Below, one piece after another: positions 55,981 through 63,279 of a DNA stretch of 64,000 bases. The translations under genes were made by a program, and so were the position numbers. Positions within the stretch are counted from its first letter, which is position 1; each line of letters begins with the position of its first letter. The stretch lies in the NCBI RefSeq assembly GCF_024360925.2, contig NZ_CP113517.1, forward strand, positions 3,534,001-3,598,000. The letters run 5' to 3'. Source of the DNA: Methylomonas rapida. GTDB taxonomy: Bacteria; Pseudomonadota; Gammaproteobacteria; Methylococcales; Methylomonadaceae. The notes below the pieces were generated by a model. That model was not told where the DNA came from. It saw nothing but the letters and a program-made list of their open reading frames with translations, and did not search any database.

Positions 55981-57191
55981 CTAATAAAGCCAGGGCAATC
56001 GCGCTTTGTAGCACTTGCACGGGCAAGGGGTTTAGTATAGCGATTTTGCCTAATATCCCAGATGCTCCCAGATCCAACCCCCTATTTTGCTGACCTCACA
56101 GACCCGCGGCGAGAGGGCAAAAACAAACTCCACAAACTCACGGATATCGTGATGATCGTCTTATGCGCAGTATTGAGCGGCATCGAGGATTGGGTCGGCA
56201 TGGAAGAGTTTGCCGAAGAAAAAGAAGATTGGCTGCGGACCTTTTTGGAATTACCGAATGGAATTCCCTCGCACGATACCCTGAGTAATGTCTTGGGCCG
56301 CCTGAATCCCCAAGCGTTTGCCGAGACCTTTCAACGTTGGGTGCAGGCGGCATTGCCAAGCCTTTCAGGACAGCAAGTCTGTTTGGACGGCAAGACCTTG
56401 CGCGGCAGCCGCGAAGGGGATAAGGCCGTGCATTTGATGAGCGCCTTTGCGGCTGAAGCGCGTTGGGTGTTGGCGCAACAGGCGGTGGATGAGAAGACTA
56501 ACGAAATCACGGCGATCCCCGATTTATTGTCGATGTTGGACATCAAAGGAGCCCTGATCTCGATCGATGCCATGGGGTGTCAAAAAGCCATTGCGGAAAC
56601 CATCGTTACGGCGCAAGCGGATTACGTGTTGGCACTGAAGGATAATCATCCGAACCTTTGCGAGGATGTCAAGTTGTGGCTGGATACTGAAAATGCCAAC
56701 GGCCGCTTACCTGTCTACGAAACCATCGACAAAGATCACGGTCGCCTGGAAATACGCCGTTACAGTTTGAGTAGCGAGATTGCGTGGTTGACGCAAAAAC
56801 CTGACTGGGCCGGGCTACAAGCCATTGGTCGGGTTGAATCGATTCGCACCCTCGGTGACAAGACCTCGGTTGAGTGTCGCTACTATTTGTGTTCGTTTAC
56901 GGATTTGCAGCGCTTTGCCGAAGGGGTACGGCAGCATTGGGCGATAGAAAATTCCCAGCACTGGGTGCTGGATGTGCAGTTTGGCGAAGATGCGAATCGC
57001 GCCAGAACAGATCATTCCGCCGAAAACTTGGCGTTGATGCGACGGATGGCACTCAATTTACTACGAAATAACGGACCTACTAAAGACAGCTTGAAGCGCC
57101 GCAAGTTGCGAGCATGTTTGAACGATAACTATCGCTTTAAATTACTCTTCGGAACATCTGCAACATAGCGCGATTGCCCTGCTAATAAAGC
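55981..57191 (+). mobile_element. ISAs1-family insertion sequence with 10-bp target duplication
   Basis: The 1191-bp element runs 55991-57181, bounded by perfect 15-bp terminal inverted repeats CAGGGCAATCGCGCT (55991-56005) and AGCGCGATTGCCCTG (57167-57181). The host sequence CTAATAAAGC is duplicated on both sides (55981-55990 and 57182-57191). One full-length transposase gene. The intact ends and duplication indicate a recent insertion. Confidence 0.93.
56062..57168 (+). CDS. ISAs1-family transposase
   Basis: 368 aa. DLTDPRREGKNKLHKLTDIVMIVLCAVLSGIEDWVGMEEFAEEKEDWL is the ISAs1/DDE_Tnp_ISAS1 N-terminus, followed by DGKTLRGSR (first Asp), ISIDAMGCQ (second Asp) and HWAIENSQHWVLDVQFGED (Glu). 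Appears intact. It catalyses cut-and-paste or copy-out movement of the element. Confidence 0.94.
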   Translation: MLPDPTPYFADLTDPRREGKNKLHKLTDIVMIVLCAVLSGIEDWVGMEEFAEEKEDWLRTFLELPNGIPSHDTLSNVLGRLNPQAFAETFQRWVQAALPSLSGQQVCLDGKTLRGSREGDKAVHLMSAFAAEARWVLAQQAVDEKTNEITAIPDLLSMLDIKGALISIDAMGCQKAIAETIVTAQADYVLALKDNHPNLCEDVKLWLDTENANGRLPVYETIDKDHGRLEIRRYSLSSEIAWLTQKPDWAGLQAIGRVESIRTLGDKTSVECRYYLCSFTDLQRFAEGVRQHWAIENSQHWVLDVQFGEDANRARTDHSAENLALMRRMALNLLRNNGPTKDSLKRRKLRACLNDNYRFKLLFGTSAT

Positions 57192-57223
57192 CGGTGTTAC
57201 CCTGCTTTTTTGATTTGCTTTAT

Positions 57224-57523
57224 CTATTTCGGTTCTTCCTTGCGCTCTTCGGCCATCTCCTTGGCCTCGATACCGATTTGCACCAATGAGGCAATGGTTC
57301 CGGCCTTGTACGCCATGCCATTCAAAATACCCCGTATTTCATCGCTCGTTGTCGAGTTGTGGGCATCAGCGCGTGCCAAGACTAATAGCGTGTCGGCAAG
57401 GCTTTGGGCTTCTTCGTCGGCATGTAAAAGCAGGTTCCCAAAGAAGTTTAGTTGTTTGCTTGTTAGGTTGTGTTTTGCGGTATTGAATAACTCGATCAAT
57501 GCTGTTTGAGTTGAGCAAATCAC
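57224..57523 (-). CDS. Small helical protein of the element, unknown function
   Basis: 99 aa, helical, acidic C-terminus (EAKEMAEERKEEPK). Its ATG overlaps the stop of the next gene upstream by 4 nt. No family recognised. Confidence 0.6.
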   Translation of the reverse strand: MICSTQTALIELFNTAKHNLTSKQLNFFGNLLLHADEEAQSLADTLLVLARADAHNSTTSDEIRGILNGMAYKAGTIASLVQIGIEAKEMAEERKEEPK

Positions 57524-58107
57524 TTCGCACCTCCTACCAGCAAAGCACCTTGGATACTCATCATGTCCTTCAAACTTTGTTCGTTCTGTACCACCTGCTT
57601 GCTTTGGTGTTCGATCTCTAAATAACGATTTAAAAAGGCTGTGGCGTCGTCCAGCTCCAATCTAATAGCTTGCCCGGCACCGCGTAATATTTCCATCATA
57701 CAATCCGCGCTCCTGGTTTCGGCTGCTATTTCCAATAATTCCACAATTGCTTTGGCTCGATTTATTGGGGGAATAACGGTATCAATCAAGCTTCCGCGCG
57801 GTTCGCCCCCTTCAATCGTCCAGGGTATCCGGTGCTTTAACAAATCAATGGTTTGATGTTGCTCGATTTGAGCGGGGGTTGATGCGATTGTCATGGTGTC
57901 CTCCGATACTTGCATGAGTAAACCGCCTGCAACACTTTCCACGGTGATGGAGGCGGGATTGCATGGGGTGGAAATACCGCGCATCGGTGCGGCCAGCCTT
58001 TCGACTGCCCAAACAATCCCGCCATAATGAACAGCACAGCCTTTGCCGTGCTGAATGATGGGCATAAAAAAGCCACTGGCTAAAAGTGGCGATTTTCGCC
58101 GATGCAT
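57520..58107 (-). CDS. Ash-like (phage-satellite) protein
   Basis: 195 aa. The N-terminal third (RRKSPLLASGFFMPI, then RGISTPCNPASITVESVAGG) resembles the Phage_ASH domain of P4-type elements; the C-terminal two thirds (about 70-195) is helical and unrecognised. A second open frame (57845-58225) overlaps the 5' part on the same strand, as often seen around ash genes. No SD is evident, so the start is uncertain. Function unknown. Confidence 0.55.
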   Translation of the reverse strand: MHRRKSPLLASGFFMPIIQHGKGCAVHYGGIVWAVERLAAPMRGISTPCNPASITVESVAGGLLMQVSEDTMTIASTPAQIEQHQTIDLLKHRIPWTIEGGEPRGSLIDTVIPPINRAKAIVELLEIAAETRSADCMMEILRGAGQAIRLELDDATAFLNRYLEIEHQSKQVVQNEQSLKDMMSIQGALLVGGAK

Positions 58108-58256
58108 AAACGGGTTTCCACGCCCGGCCTATTGTCAGATAGGCGTATTTATTGTGCAGTGTATGAGTTGATTCTGTCAAGGCTGGCTTTGTTCGGTATC
58201 GCCAGGCTATCGACCACAAGCCCATATCAATAAGCCATCTATCCAGGCAATCAGGC

Positions 58257-58283
58257 TTTTGTCGGTTTAGTCAGTTTTGTCGG
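58257..58283 (-). repeat. 27-nt iteron triplet, element 1
   Basis: On the minus strand, three contiguous 9-nt units of the form CYGACWAAA (CCGACAAAA, CTGACTAAA, CCGACAAAA). Same sequence at 58380-58406 (minus) and four plus-strand sites. Confidence 0.8.
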
Positions 58284-58379
58284 TAGGGGGTGCCCCCCCG
58301 TTTTTAATGGGTATCGATCCCGAAGCCAGCGCCTACCGGATAACCCCGGCCATCCGGCTATCTATCCAGGCAATCAGGC

Positions 58380-58406
58380 TTTTGTCGGTTTAGTCAGTTT
58401 TGTCGG
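58380..58406 (-). repeat. 27-nt iteron triplet, element 2
   Basis: Identical to 58257-58283, in the second 124-bp repeat, same orientation. Confidence 0.8.
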
Positions 58407-58628
58407 TAGGGGGTGCCCCCCGTTTTTAATGGGTATCGATCCCGAAGCCAGCGCCTACCGGATAACCCCGGCCATCCGGCTATCTATCCAGGCAAGAGCC
58501 AATCAATACAGGCGCGTTTTGATTGCCTTGCCTTGGTTGTAGGGTATTGGCAAGGCTTAAGGCCGGGGGAGTGTCAAAAGTCCAAGGGTTGCCGCCCGCT
58601 TTGCATCGCCCCAATCTTGCTTATGCCT

Positions 58629-58706
58629 TTATGTAATTAAATAGAAAAAACCCATAAAGCATTATTATTAAATATATATAATATTATTCTAATATAGTAT
58701 TTATAC
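58629..58706. other. AT-rich block between the iteron groups
   Basis: About 78 bp composed almost wholly of A and T (ATTATTATTAAATATATATA and similar), in otherwise GC-rich surroundings. A degenerate pair of 9-mers (CCGACAGAA, CCGGCTAAA) follows at 58713-58730. This is the composition expected of a duplex-unwinding element. Confidence 0.72.
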
Positions 58707-58941
58707 AGAGAACCGACAGAACCGGCTAAAGGGGTGGGTTGTGTCAAAAGTAAAGGGCTTGCGGGTCGCTTTGCCTCGCCCCAGCTAAATTTTCGCCAGC
58801 TCATTTTTGGAAATGCAAAAAGCCACCTTGCCGCCTGGTTGTTGCATGGGCAGTACCCGCCAACGGCCCGGCATCGATCACGGCCCGCCGTGGCGGTCGG
58901 CAGGCTCGGGCATTCGTGCGAAAACACGGCCCCCCCCCCTA

Positions 58942-58968
58942 CCGACAAAACTGACTAAACCGACAAAA
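58942..58968 (+). repeat. 27-nt iteron triplet, element 3
   Basis: Plus-strand copy, opposed to elements 1 and 2. Three 9-nt units. Confidence 0.8.
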
Positions 58969-59167
58969 CCCCTATGGCCTACCATTGCACCCGCGCCGAT
59001 CCGGTGGCAGGCTTGGCAATGGCCCGACGGCTTTGTCCACGGCCCAAGGCATCGCCGCCTCGGTGTTGGTGCATGGGAAGTATCCGCCAACGTCCCGGCA
59101 TCGATCACGGCCCGCCGTGGCGGTCGGTAGGCTCGGGCATTCGTGCGAAAACACGGGCCACCCCCTG

Positions 59168-59194
59168 CCGACAAAACTGACTAAACCGACAAAA
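59168..59194 (+). repeat. 27-nt iteron triplet, element 4
   Basis: Plus-strand copy, identical. Confidence 0.8.
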
Positions 59195-59403
59195 CGCCCC
59201 TTGCCACCTTCGGCACCTCTACCAGCGCCCGCCGATCCCGTGGCAGGCTTGAACATGGCCCGCCGACTTTGCTCAAGGCCCAAGGCATCGCCGCCCGGTT
59301 GTTGTTGCATGGACAGTACCCGCCAACGGCCCGGCATCGATCACGGCCTGCCGTGGCGGTCGGCAGGCTCGGGCATTCGTGCGAAAACACGGCCCCCCCC
59401 CTA

Positions 59404-59430
59404 CCGACAAAACTGACTAAACCGACAAAA
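59404..59430 (+). repeat. 27-nt iteron triplet, element 5
   Basis: Plus-strand copy, identical, 462 bp after element 3. Confidence 0.8.
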
Positions 59431-59629
59431 CCCCTATGGCCTACCATTGCACCCGCGCCGATCCGGTGGCAGGCTTGGCAATGGCCCGACGGCTTTGTCC
59501 ACGGCCCAAGGCATCGCCGCCTCGGTGTTGGTGCATGGGAAGTATCCGCCAACGTCCCGGCATCGATCACGGCCCGCCGTGGCGGTCGGTAGGCTCGGGC
59601 ATTCGTGCGAAAACACGGGCCACCCCCTG

Positions 59630-59656
59630 CCGACAAAACTGACTAAACCGACAAAA
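59630..59656 (+). repeat. 27-nt iteron triplet, element 6
   Basis: Plus-strand copy, identical, 462 bp after element 4. Confidence 0.8.
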
Positions 59657-59879
59657 CGCCCCTTGCCACCTTCGGCACCTCTACCAGCGCCCGCCGATCC
59701 CGTGGCAGGCTTGAACATGGCCCGCCGACTTTGCTCAAGGCCCAAGGCATCGCCGCCCGGTTGTTGTTGCATGGACAGTACCCGCCAACGGCCCGGCATC
59801 GATCACGGCCTGCCGTGGCGGTCGGCAGGTACAAAAAAAACCGGCCTAAGCCGGTTCGTTTCGATGTTGGCCGCCAGGG

Positions 59880-60260
59880 TCAATTCCCGCGGCGACGGTT
59901 GGTGTCGCTTCGGGTCTTGGCATTGTGGCAAGGCTTGCAAAGGGTTTGCAGGTTGCCCGCGTCCAGTGCCAGCGGGTCGGCTGGCGATTGAAAGGGGCGG
60001 ATATGGTCCACCACTTCGCCTACCACCAATCGCCCGGCCTTTCGGCATTCCCGGCAAAGCGGCTCAAGGCTTAGGTGTTGCTCTCGTAATCGCTTCCAGG
60101 CGGCACGCTGGTAAAAACGGTTTCGCTCTTGATAGGCGTGGCCGGCTGTTTGTTTCTGCGCTCGGTAGGTTTGGCGCTGATGCGCCGGGCAAAAGCCCGG
60201 CTTATCCACCAATGCCCGGCACCCGATATGCCGGCAAGGGGTTTTAGCGGATCTCGGCAT
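59880..60260 (-). CDS. HNH endonuclease-like protein
   Basis: 126 aa from the ATG at 60260 (MPRSAKTPCRHIGC). Zinc-binding cysteines (CRHIGC, CxxC in PLCREC and LCKPCH) and the HNH core VDHIRPFQSPADPLALDAGNLQTLCKPCHNAKT are visible. A phage-type HNH often beside terminase; here it overlaps the end of the primase gene by 17 nt. Confidence 0.87.
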   Translation of the reverse strand: MPRSAKTPCRHIGCRALVDKPGFCPAHQRQTYRAQKQTAGHAYQERNRFYQRAAWKRLREQHLSLEPLCRECRKAGRLVVGEVVDHIRPFQSPADPLALDAGNLQTLCKPCHNAKTRSDTNRRRGN

Positions 60261-62442
60261 TATTGCCACCCCCTAAAACCAGCGGGTTAATGTGAAAGCT
60301 CGGCAAAGGTCGCCGGCCTACTGCTTGCGGCTCGGGCGGTTGCTCTACAATCCACCCCTCATAGGTCAGGATTTCCAGCGCCTCTTTCACGGGTGCGCCC
60401 TTGCCTAAACCGTGCCAGCCTTTGCGGTCAATATCGCGGGTGGTAAACGGGTTCGGCAGGTTGCCGGCTTTTATCTTGCCCGCCAGCCTTACCGCCGCCT
60501 CTTGTTCCGGGCTTTCGGCCATTGCATAAATGCGCCGCGCGTGGCTTTCCAGATAATCGCACCACGCCACCGCCAGCCGTGCCGCCGATTCCGTGACCGG
60601 CCCGCCCGGTGTGCCGTTGGCAATGTCGATCAGGTGGAAAATTAGCGCCAAGCTGGGCATCAATGACCGAAACTTGCCGAAGTGCTCCACCATAAGCGGG
60701 TTTTCCTCGCGCGGTATCTTCACGGTTTGTAATTGGGTCAGCCACTCAAAAAACACCGCTTGCCCGGCTTCGTCGAAACGGTAATAAGGCCGGTCGTCGT
60801 GGTCTGGGTCATAGCTGGCCCCGTGTTCGGCAAAGTCCATTTCCGCCAGCTTTTGTAGAATCACAAAAGCCCGCTGTTTGTGTTCTTTGTTGGGGGCTGT
60901 GTCGATCAGTTGCCAGTTTTTCGGTTCATCCGGCCACACGGCAAGCTGTAGGCGTTGAATCATGCCATCGTTGCCGCCGCTTTGGGCTTGATGGAGGTAG
61001 GCTTTCAGCTTGTCGGGCTGGATACCCCCCAATAGGCTGATACAGATTGATTTTGCCTCGGTAACGCCTCGGGCAATCTTCACATCAACATAAGCGCCGT
61101 TTCCGTTCCAGCCTTCCAAAAAATACGCGCGTTCGTCGGCCCCGTCTTCCCGATCCCATTTAACCAGCAGGCCGGTTAATTCATCCCTAAACACCAGCAA
61201 GCCGCGCGGGTTCTGGCTTTGTAAAAGCGTCATGCTTTGAATGGTGGTTTCGTTGGTTTTGAATAAGCGCCGCGCCGGTTGCTCTTGGCTGGCTTCCAGG
61301 GCTTCCAGATATTCCGCCCGCATTAAGTCAAGCTCGCGGCTGTCCATTGTGTCTTTTTTGGCCTCTTTATCCAGCCGGCTTTTCAGGTCTTTTTGTACCG
61401 CGCCGGCCACCATACCTTCAAAATCCGCGCATCGTTTTTCGCGCTCGAACATTTCACCATAGACAAATTGCAGCCGGTCTAAAATGCCTAGTGCCTCTTT
61501 CATGCTGGGCGATTTCAGACAGACCGAAGGCCGCCCGATACATGCGCCCCATAAATTCGGTATTACCTCCCAGCCGTCGCGCTGCTTTGGCCGAATACCG
61601 CATCCAGCACCGATCACACTGGAAAAAATCACGATGGTTGAAATTACCGGAAAATCCGCCGGGGTTTGCATCCGGTGGGAAACATCCGCCAACCAATCGC
61701 GGAAAGGCTCGGGGATTAGTTCCGGGGTCATCGGAAAAACGGGCGGGATTTTGGGGCGGATTTCGCCAGGGTTGGCCCATGTGCCACGGGTGGCCGTGGC
61801 TTTGTTGTCTGTGTCCGCTGGCGTGGCTTGGCTGGCGTGTGCGATTTCGGCCCGCAATTGCTCGCGCAAGGCTTCGCGCTCGCATTCGGCAATGGGGCTA
61901 AATCGATCCCAGCCAGTTACCCAGCCTTCCAACCAGTCCACGGCATCGCCGCCTTTTTCCAGGCCCGGCAAGCGAACAATTTTAACCTTGGGCGGTTGCG
62001 GCAAAGCCGCCAGGCATGCGGCCACCTCCGCCGCGTATTTCTCGCCCGGTTCGTCAATGTCTGGCAGGATATAGGCCGCGCCGAAGCCGTTTAGCGGTAT
62101 CCAGTCGGCCTTTTTCGCTGCTTGCGCTCCGCCTAGACTGGTAACGGCACAAAGGCCGATAGATTGCAGCGCCGCCGCGCAGGGTTCGCCCTCGACAATA
62201 AAAACGGCCTTGGTTTTCTCATGCGCCGCCAGTCGATCTAGGCCGAACAATGGCCGGGGGTCGGCATCGATCCCAGGTATCCAATCGGCACCGTGCCGCT
62301 TGAAAAACGGCACCACGTCTTTTTTCCCACCTTCGGCTTGATACCGGCCCACCGCGCCCAACGGTTGGCCGCTGGCGTCGTGATATGTCCAGCTAAAAAC
62401 CAAGGGCTTGTTGTTGTAGTTTTTGGGTAGTTGAATGGTCAT
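60244..62442 (-). CDS. Toprim/DUF3987 primase-helicase-like protein
   Basis: 732 aa from the ATG at 62442, which overlaps the stop of the CHC2 gene as ATGA. A toprim domain (about 80-190; VFIVEGEPCAAAL and ILPDIDEPG) is followed by a DUF3987 ATPase-like region (about 250-720). The P-loop position reads GRPSVCLKSP, one residue longer than the GRPSxxKSP variants I recall and lacking the Gly before Lys, so helicase activity is uncertain. Acts with the CHC2 protein in DNA replication of the element. Confidence 0.82.
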   Translation of the reverse strand: MTIQLPKNYNNKPLVFSWTYHDASGQPLGAVGRYQAEGGKKDVVPFFKRHGADWIPGIDADPRPLFGLDRLAAHEKTKAVFIVEGEPCAAALQSIGLCAVTSLGGAQAAKKADWIPLNGFGAAYILPDIDEPGEKYAAEVAACLAALPQPPKVKIVRLPGLEKGGDAVDWLEGWVTGWDRFSPIAECEREALREQLRAEIAHASQATPADTDNKATATRGTWANPGEIRPKIPPVFPMTPELIPEPFRDWLADVSHRMQTPADFPVISTIVIFSSVIGAGCGIRPKQRDGWEVIPNLWGACIGRPSVCLKSPSMKEALGILDRLQFVYGEMFEREKRCADFEGMVAGAVQKDLKSRLDKEAKKDTMDSRELDLMRAEYLEALEASQEQPARRLFKTNETTIQSMTLLQSQNPRGLLVFRDELTGLLVKWDREDGADERAYFLEGWNGNGAYVDVKIARGVTEAKSICISLLGGIQPDKLKAYLHQAQSGGNDGMIQRLQLAVWPDEPKNWQLIDTAPNKEHKQRAFVILQKLAEMDFAEHGASYDPDHDDRPYYRFDEAGQAVFFEWLTQLQTVKIPREENPLMVEHFGKFRSLMPSLALIFHLIDIANGTPGGPVTESAARLAVAWCDYLESHARRIYAMAESPEQEAAVRLAGKIKAGNLPNPFTTRDIDRKGWHGLGKGAPVKEALEILTYEGWIVEQPPEPQAVGRRPLPSFHINPLVLGGGNNAEIR

Positions 62443-62729
62443 TCTAGCCCCCACTCCTTCGCCAGCTTTTCCAGGGCTTGCGGAAAGGTCAGGCCGTGCC
62501 GCTTTTGCTCGAACGCGATCACATCGCCGCCCGCCGCGCCGCAAGCAAAGCACTTAAAGCCGCCGGTTTGGGTGTTCACGCGAAAAGAGCCGCGCTCGTT
62601 GTCGGTGTGAAACGGGCAAAGGCCGCCATCGTTCCAGCCGATCCGCTTTAGCGGTATTTCAGGCAAGGCCACACGATAATAATCAGCCGGGCTTATCGCA
62701 CGTTTGACGGTTTCGGATTTTATCGGCAT
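62439..62729 (-). CDS. CHC2 zinc-finger primase component
   Basis: 96 aa from the ATG at 62729, with GGGAGG at good spacing. The CHC2 zinc finger is complete: CPFHTDN, then FKCFACGAAGGDVI (Cys, His, Cys, Cys). Primase N-terminal-type domain, separated from its toprim part as in some phage satellites. The same frame is open upstream to the HTH gene, so a fusion is also possible. Its start overlaps the zinc-ribbon gene by 10 nt. Confidence 0.84.
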   Translation of the reverse strand: MPIKSETVKRAISPADYYRVALPEIPLKRIGWNDGGLCPFHTDNERGSFRVNTQTGGFKCFACGAAGGDVIAFEQKRHGLTFPQALEKLAKEWGLE

Positions 62730-62905
62730 GGCTCGGCCTCCCTCTTTTGGTAGGCTTCGGCAATTTTGCCGGCTTTGTCGAAATAGTCGCAGTCTGGGCA
62801 AAGCTCGCGCTCTGTCAATTCCTCGCGGTCGGTATGTGCGCCGCATGATTTGCAATTTTTTATGATGCGTGGTTGTTGAAAAAATCTTGATAAATCGGGC
62901 TTCAT
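62720..62905 (-). CDS. Small zinc-ribbon protein
   Basis: 61 aa from the ATG at 62905. Two CxxC pairs (CKSCG and CPDCDYF) suggest a zinc ribbon. SD AAGGGG. It lies in a different frame from the flanking HTH and CHC2 genes; its start overlaps a TAA in TAATG form. Function unknown. Confidence 0.68.
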   Translation of the reverse strand: MKPDLSRFFQQPRIIKNCKSCGAHTDREELTERELCPDCDYFDKAGKIAEAYQKREAEPCR

Positions 62906-63179
62906 TACGCAGCCCCTTTGCGTTTTGTGCTTCCAGCCATTCAAAATATTTAGGCTCGTTAATCAATACGCGCCGCCCATTGCGAACGATTGCGCCGGAT
63001 TTTTTTAAGCCGTTGGTTTCTTCATTGAATATCTGGTGGCGCAAGGTGCCTACCGGAAAGGCTGGGTATTTTTGATTGAATTGCTGAACAGTGGAATAAA
63101 GCCATGCCGCTTGCATGGCTTCGGGTTGATGTGCCGTAGCGTTTGCCGTGGCGGTTTCGGTTTGGTTGTTTGGTGTCAT
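62905..63179 (-). CDS. Helix-turn-helix protein; frame continues into CHC2 unless shifted
   Basis: About 90 aa, ATG at 63179 with AGGGG. AWLYSTVQQFNQKYPAFPVGTLRHQIFN and the GAIVRNGRRVLINEPKYFEWLEAQN tail fit small AlpA/excisionase-type DNA-binding proteins, which normally stop here. In this copy frame 0 has no stop until 62439. A -1 shift at A AAG GGG (62919-62913) meets TAA at 62907-62905, overlapping the next ATG. Either a one-base lesion or a regulated shift. Confidence 0.6.
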
Positions 63180-63279
63180 GTTCACCCCTGATTGTTATGG
63201 TTTAACAGGTTTCGCCGCGTCTTACCGACGCCGCTTAGGGTGAATTGTGATTTTTTGAAATTGGTAAGCCCTAGGCTGC

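Larger units (their letters stand above)
58233..58494. repeat. Two tandem repeats of about 124 bp
   Basis: Begin with CCATCTATCCAGGCAATCAG / CTATCTATCCAGGCAATCAG and contain the iteron triplet, a GGGGGTGCCCCC palindrome and CGATCCCGAAGCCAGCGCC. The second copy is nearly identical to the first. Confidence 0.75.
58840..59830. repeat. 462-bp tandem repeat, two full copies plus part
   Basis: The 462-bp unit consists of two alternating half-units of about 227 and 236 bp, each with CCGCC-GT-GGCGG hairpin and an iteron triplet. The copies differ by one C in a C10/C9 tract (near 58930 and 59393). The core TGGCGGTCGG recurs at 58891, 59118, 59354, 59580 and 59816. Confidence 0.85.
58108..59879. other. 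Repeat-rich non-coding region with candidate replication origin
   Basis: No convincing gene in 1.77 kb. It holds two direct ~124-bp repeats (from about 58,233), an AT-rich block (58,629-58,706), a repeated GTGTCAAAAGT segment (58,571 and 58,741) and 462-bp tandem repeats (about 58,840-59,830). Short ORFs within it are repeat-derived. The six 27-nt elements described separately make it a candidate origin. Confidence 0.7.

Noticed and set aside
58257..59656. CRISPR array
   Set aside because: The 27-nt repeats are irregularly spaced, in both orientations, with no uniform spacers and no cas genes.
58807..60247. Overlapping ORFs in several frames of the 462-bp array
   Set aside because: They repeat with the array, sit on both strands and have no SD or family match.
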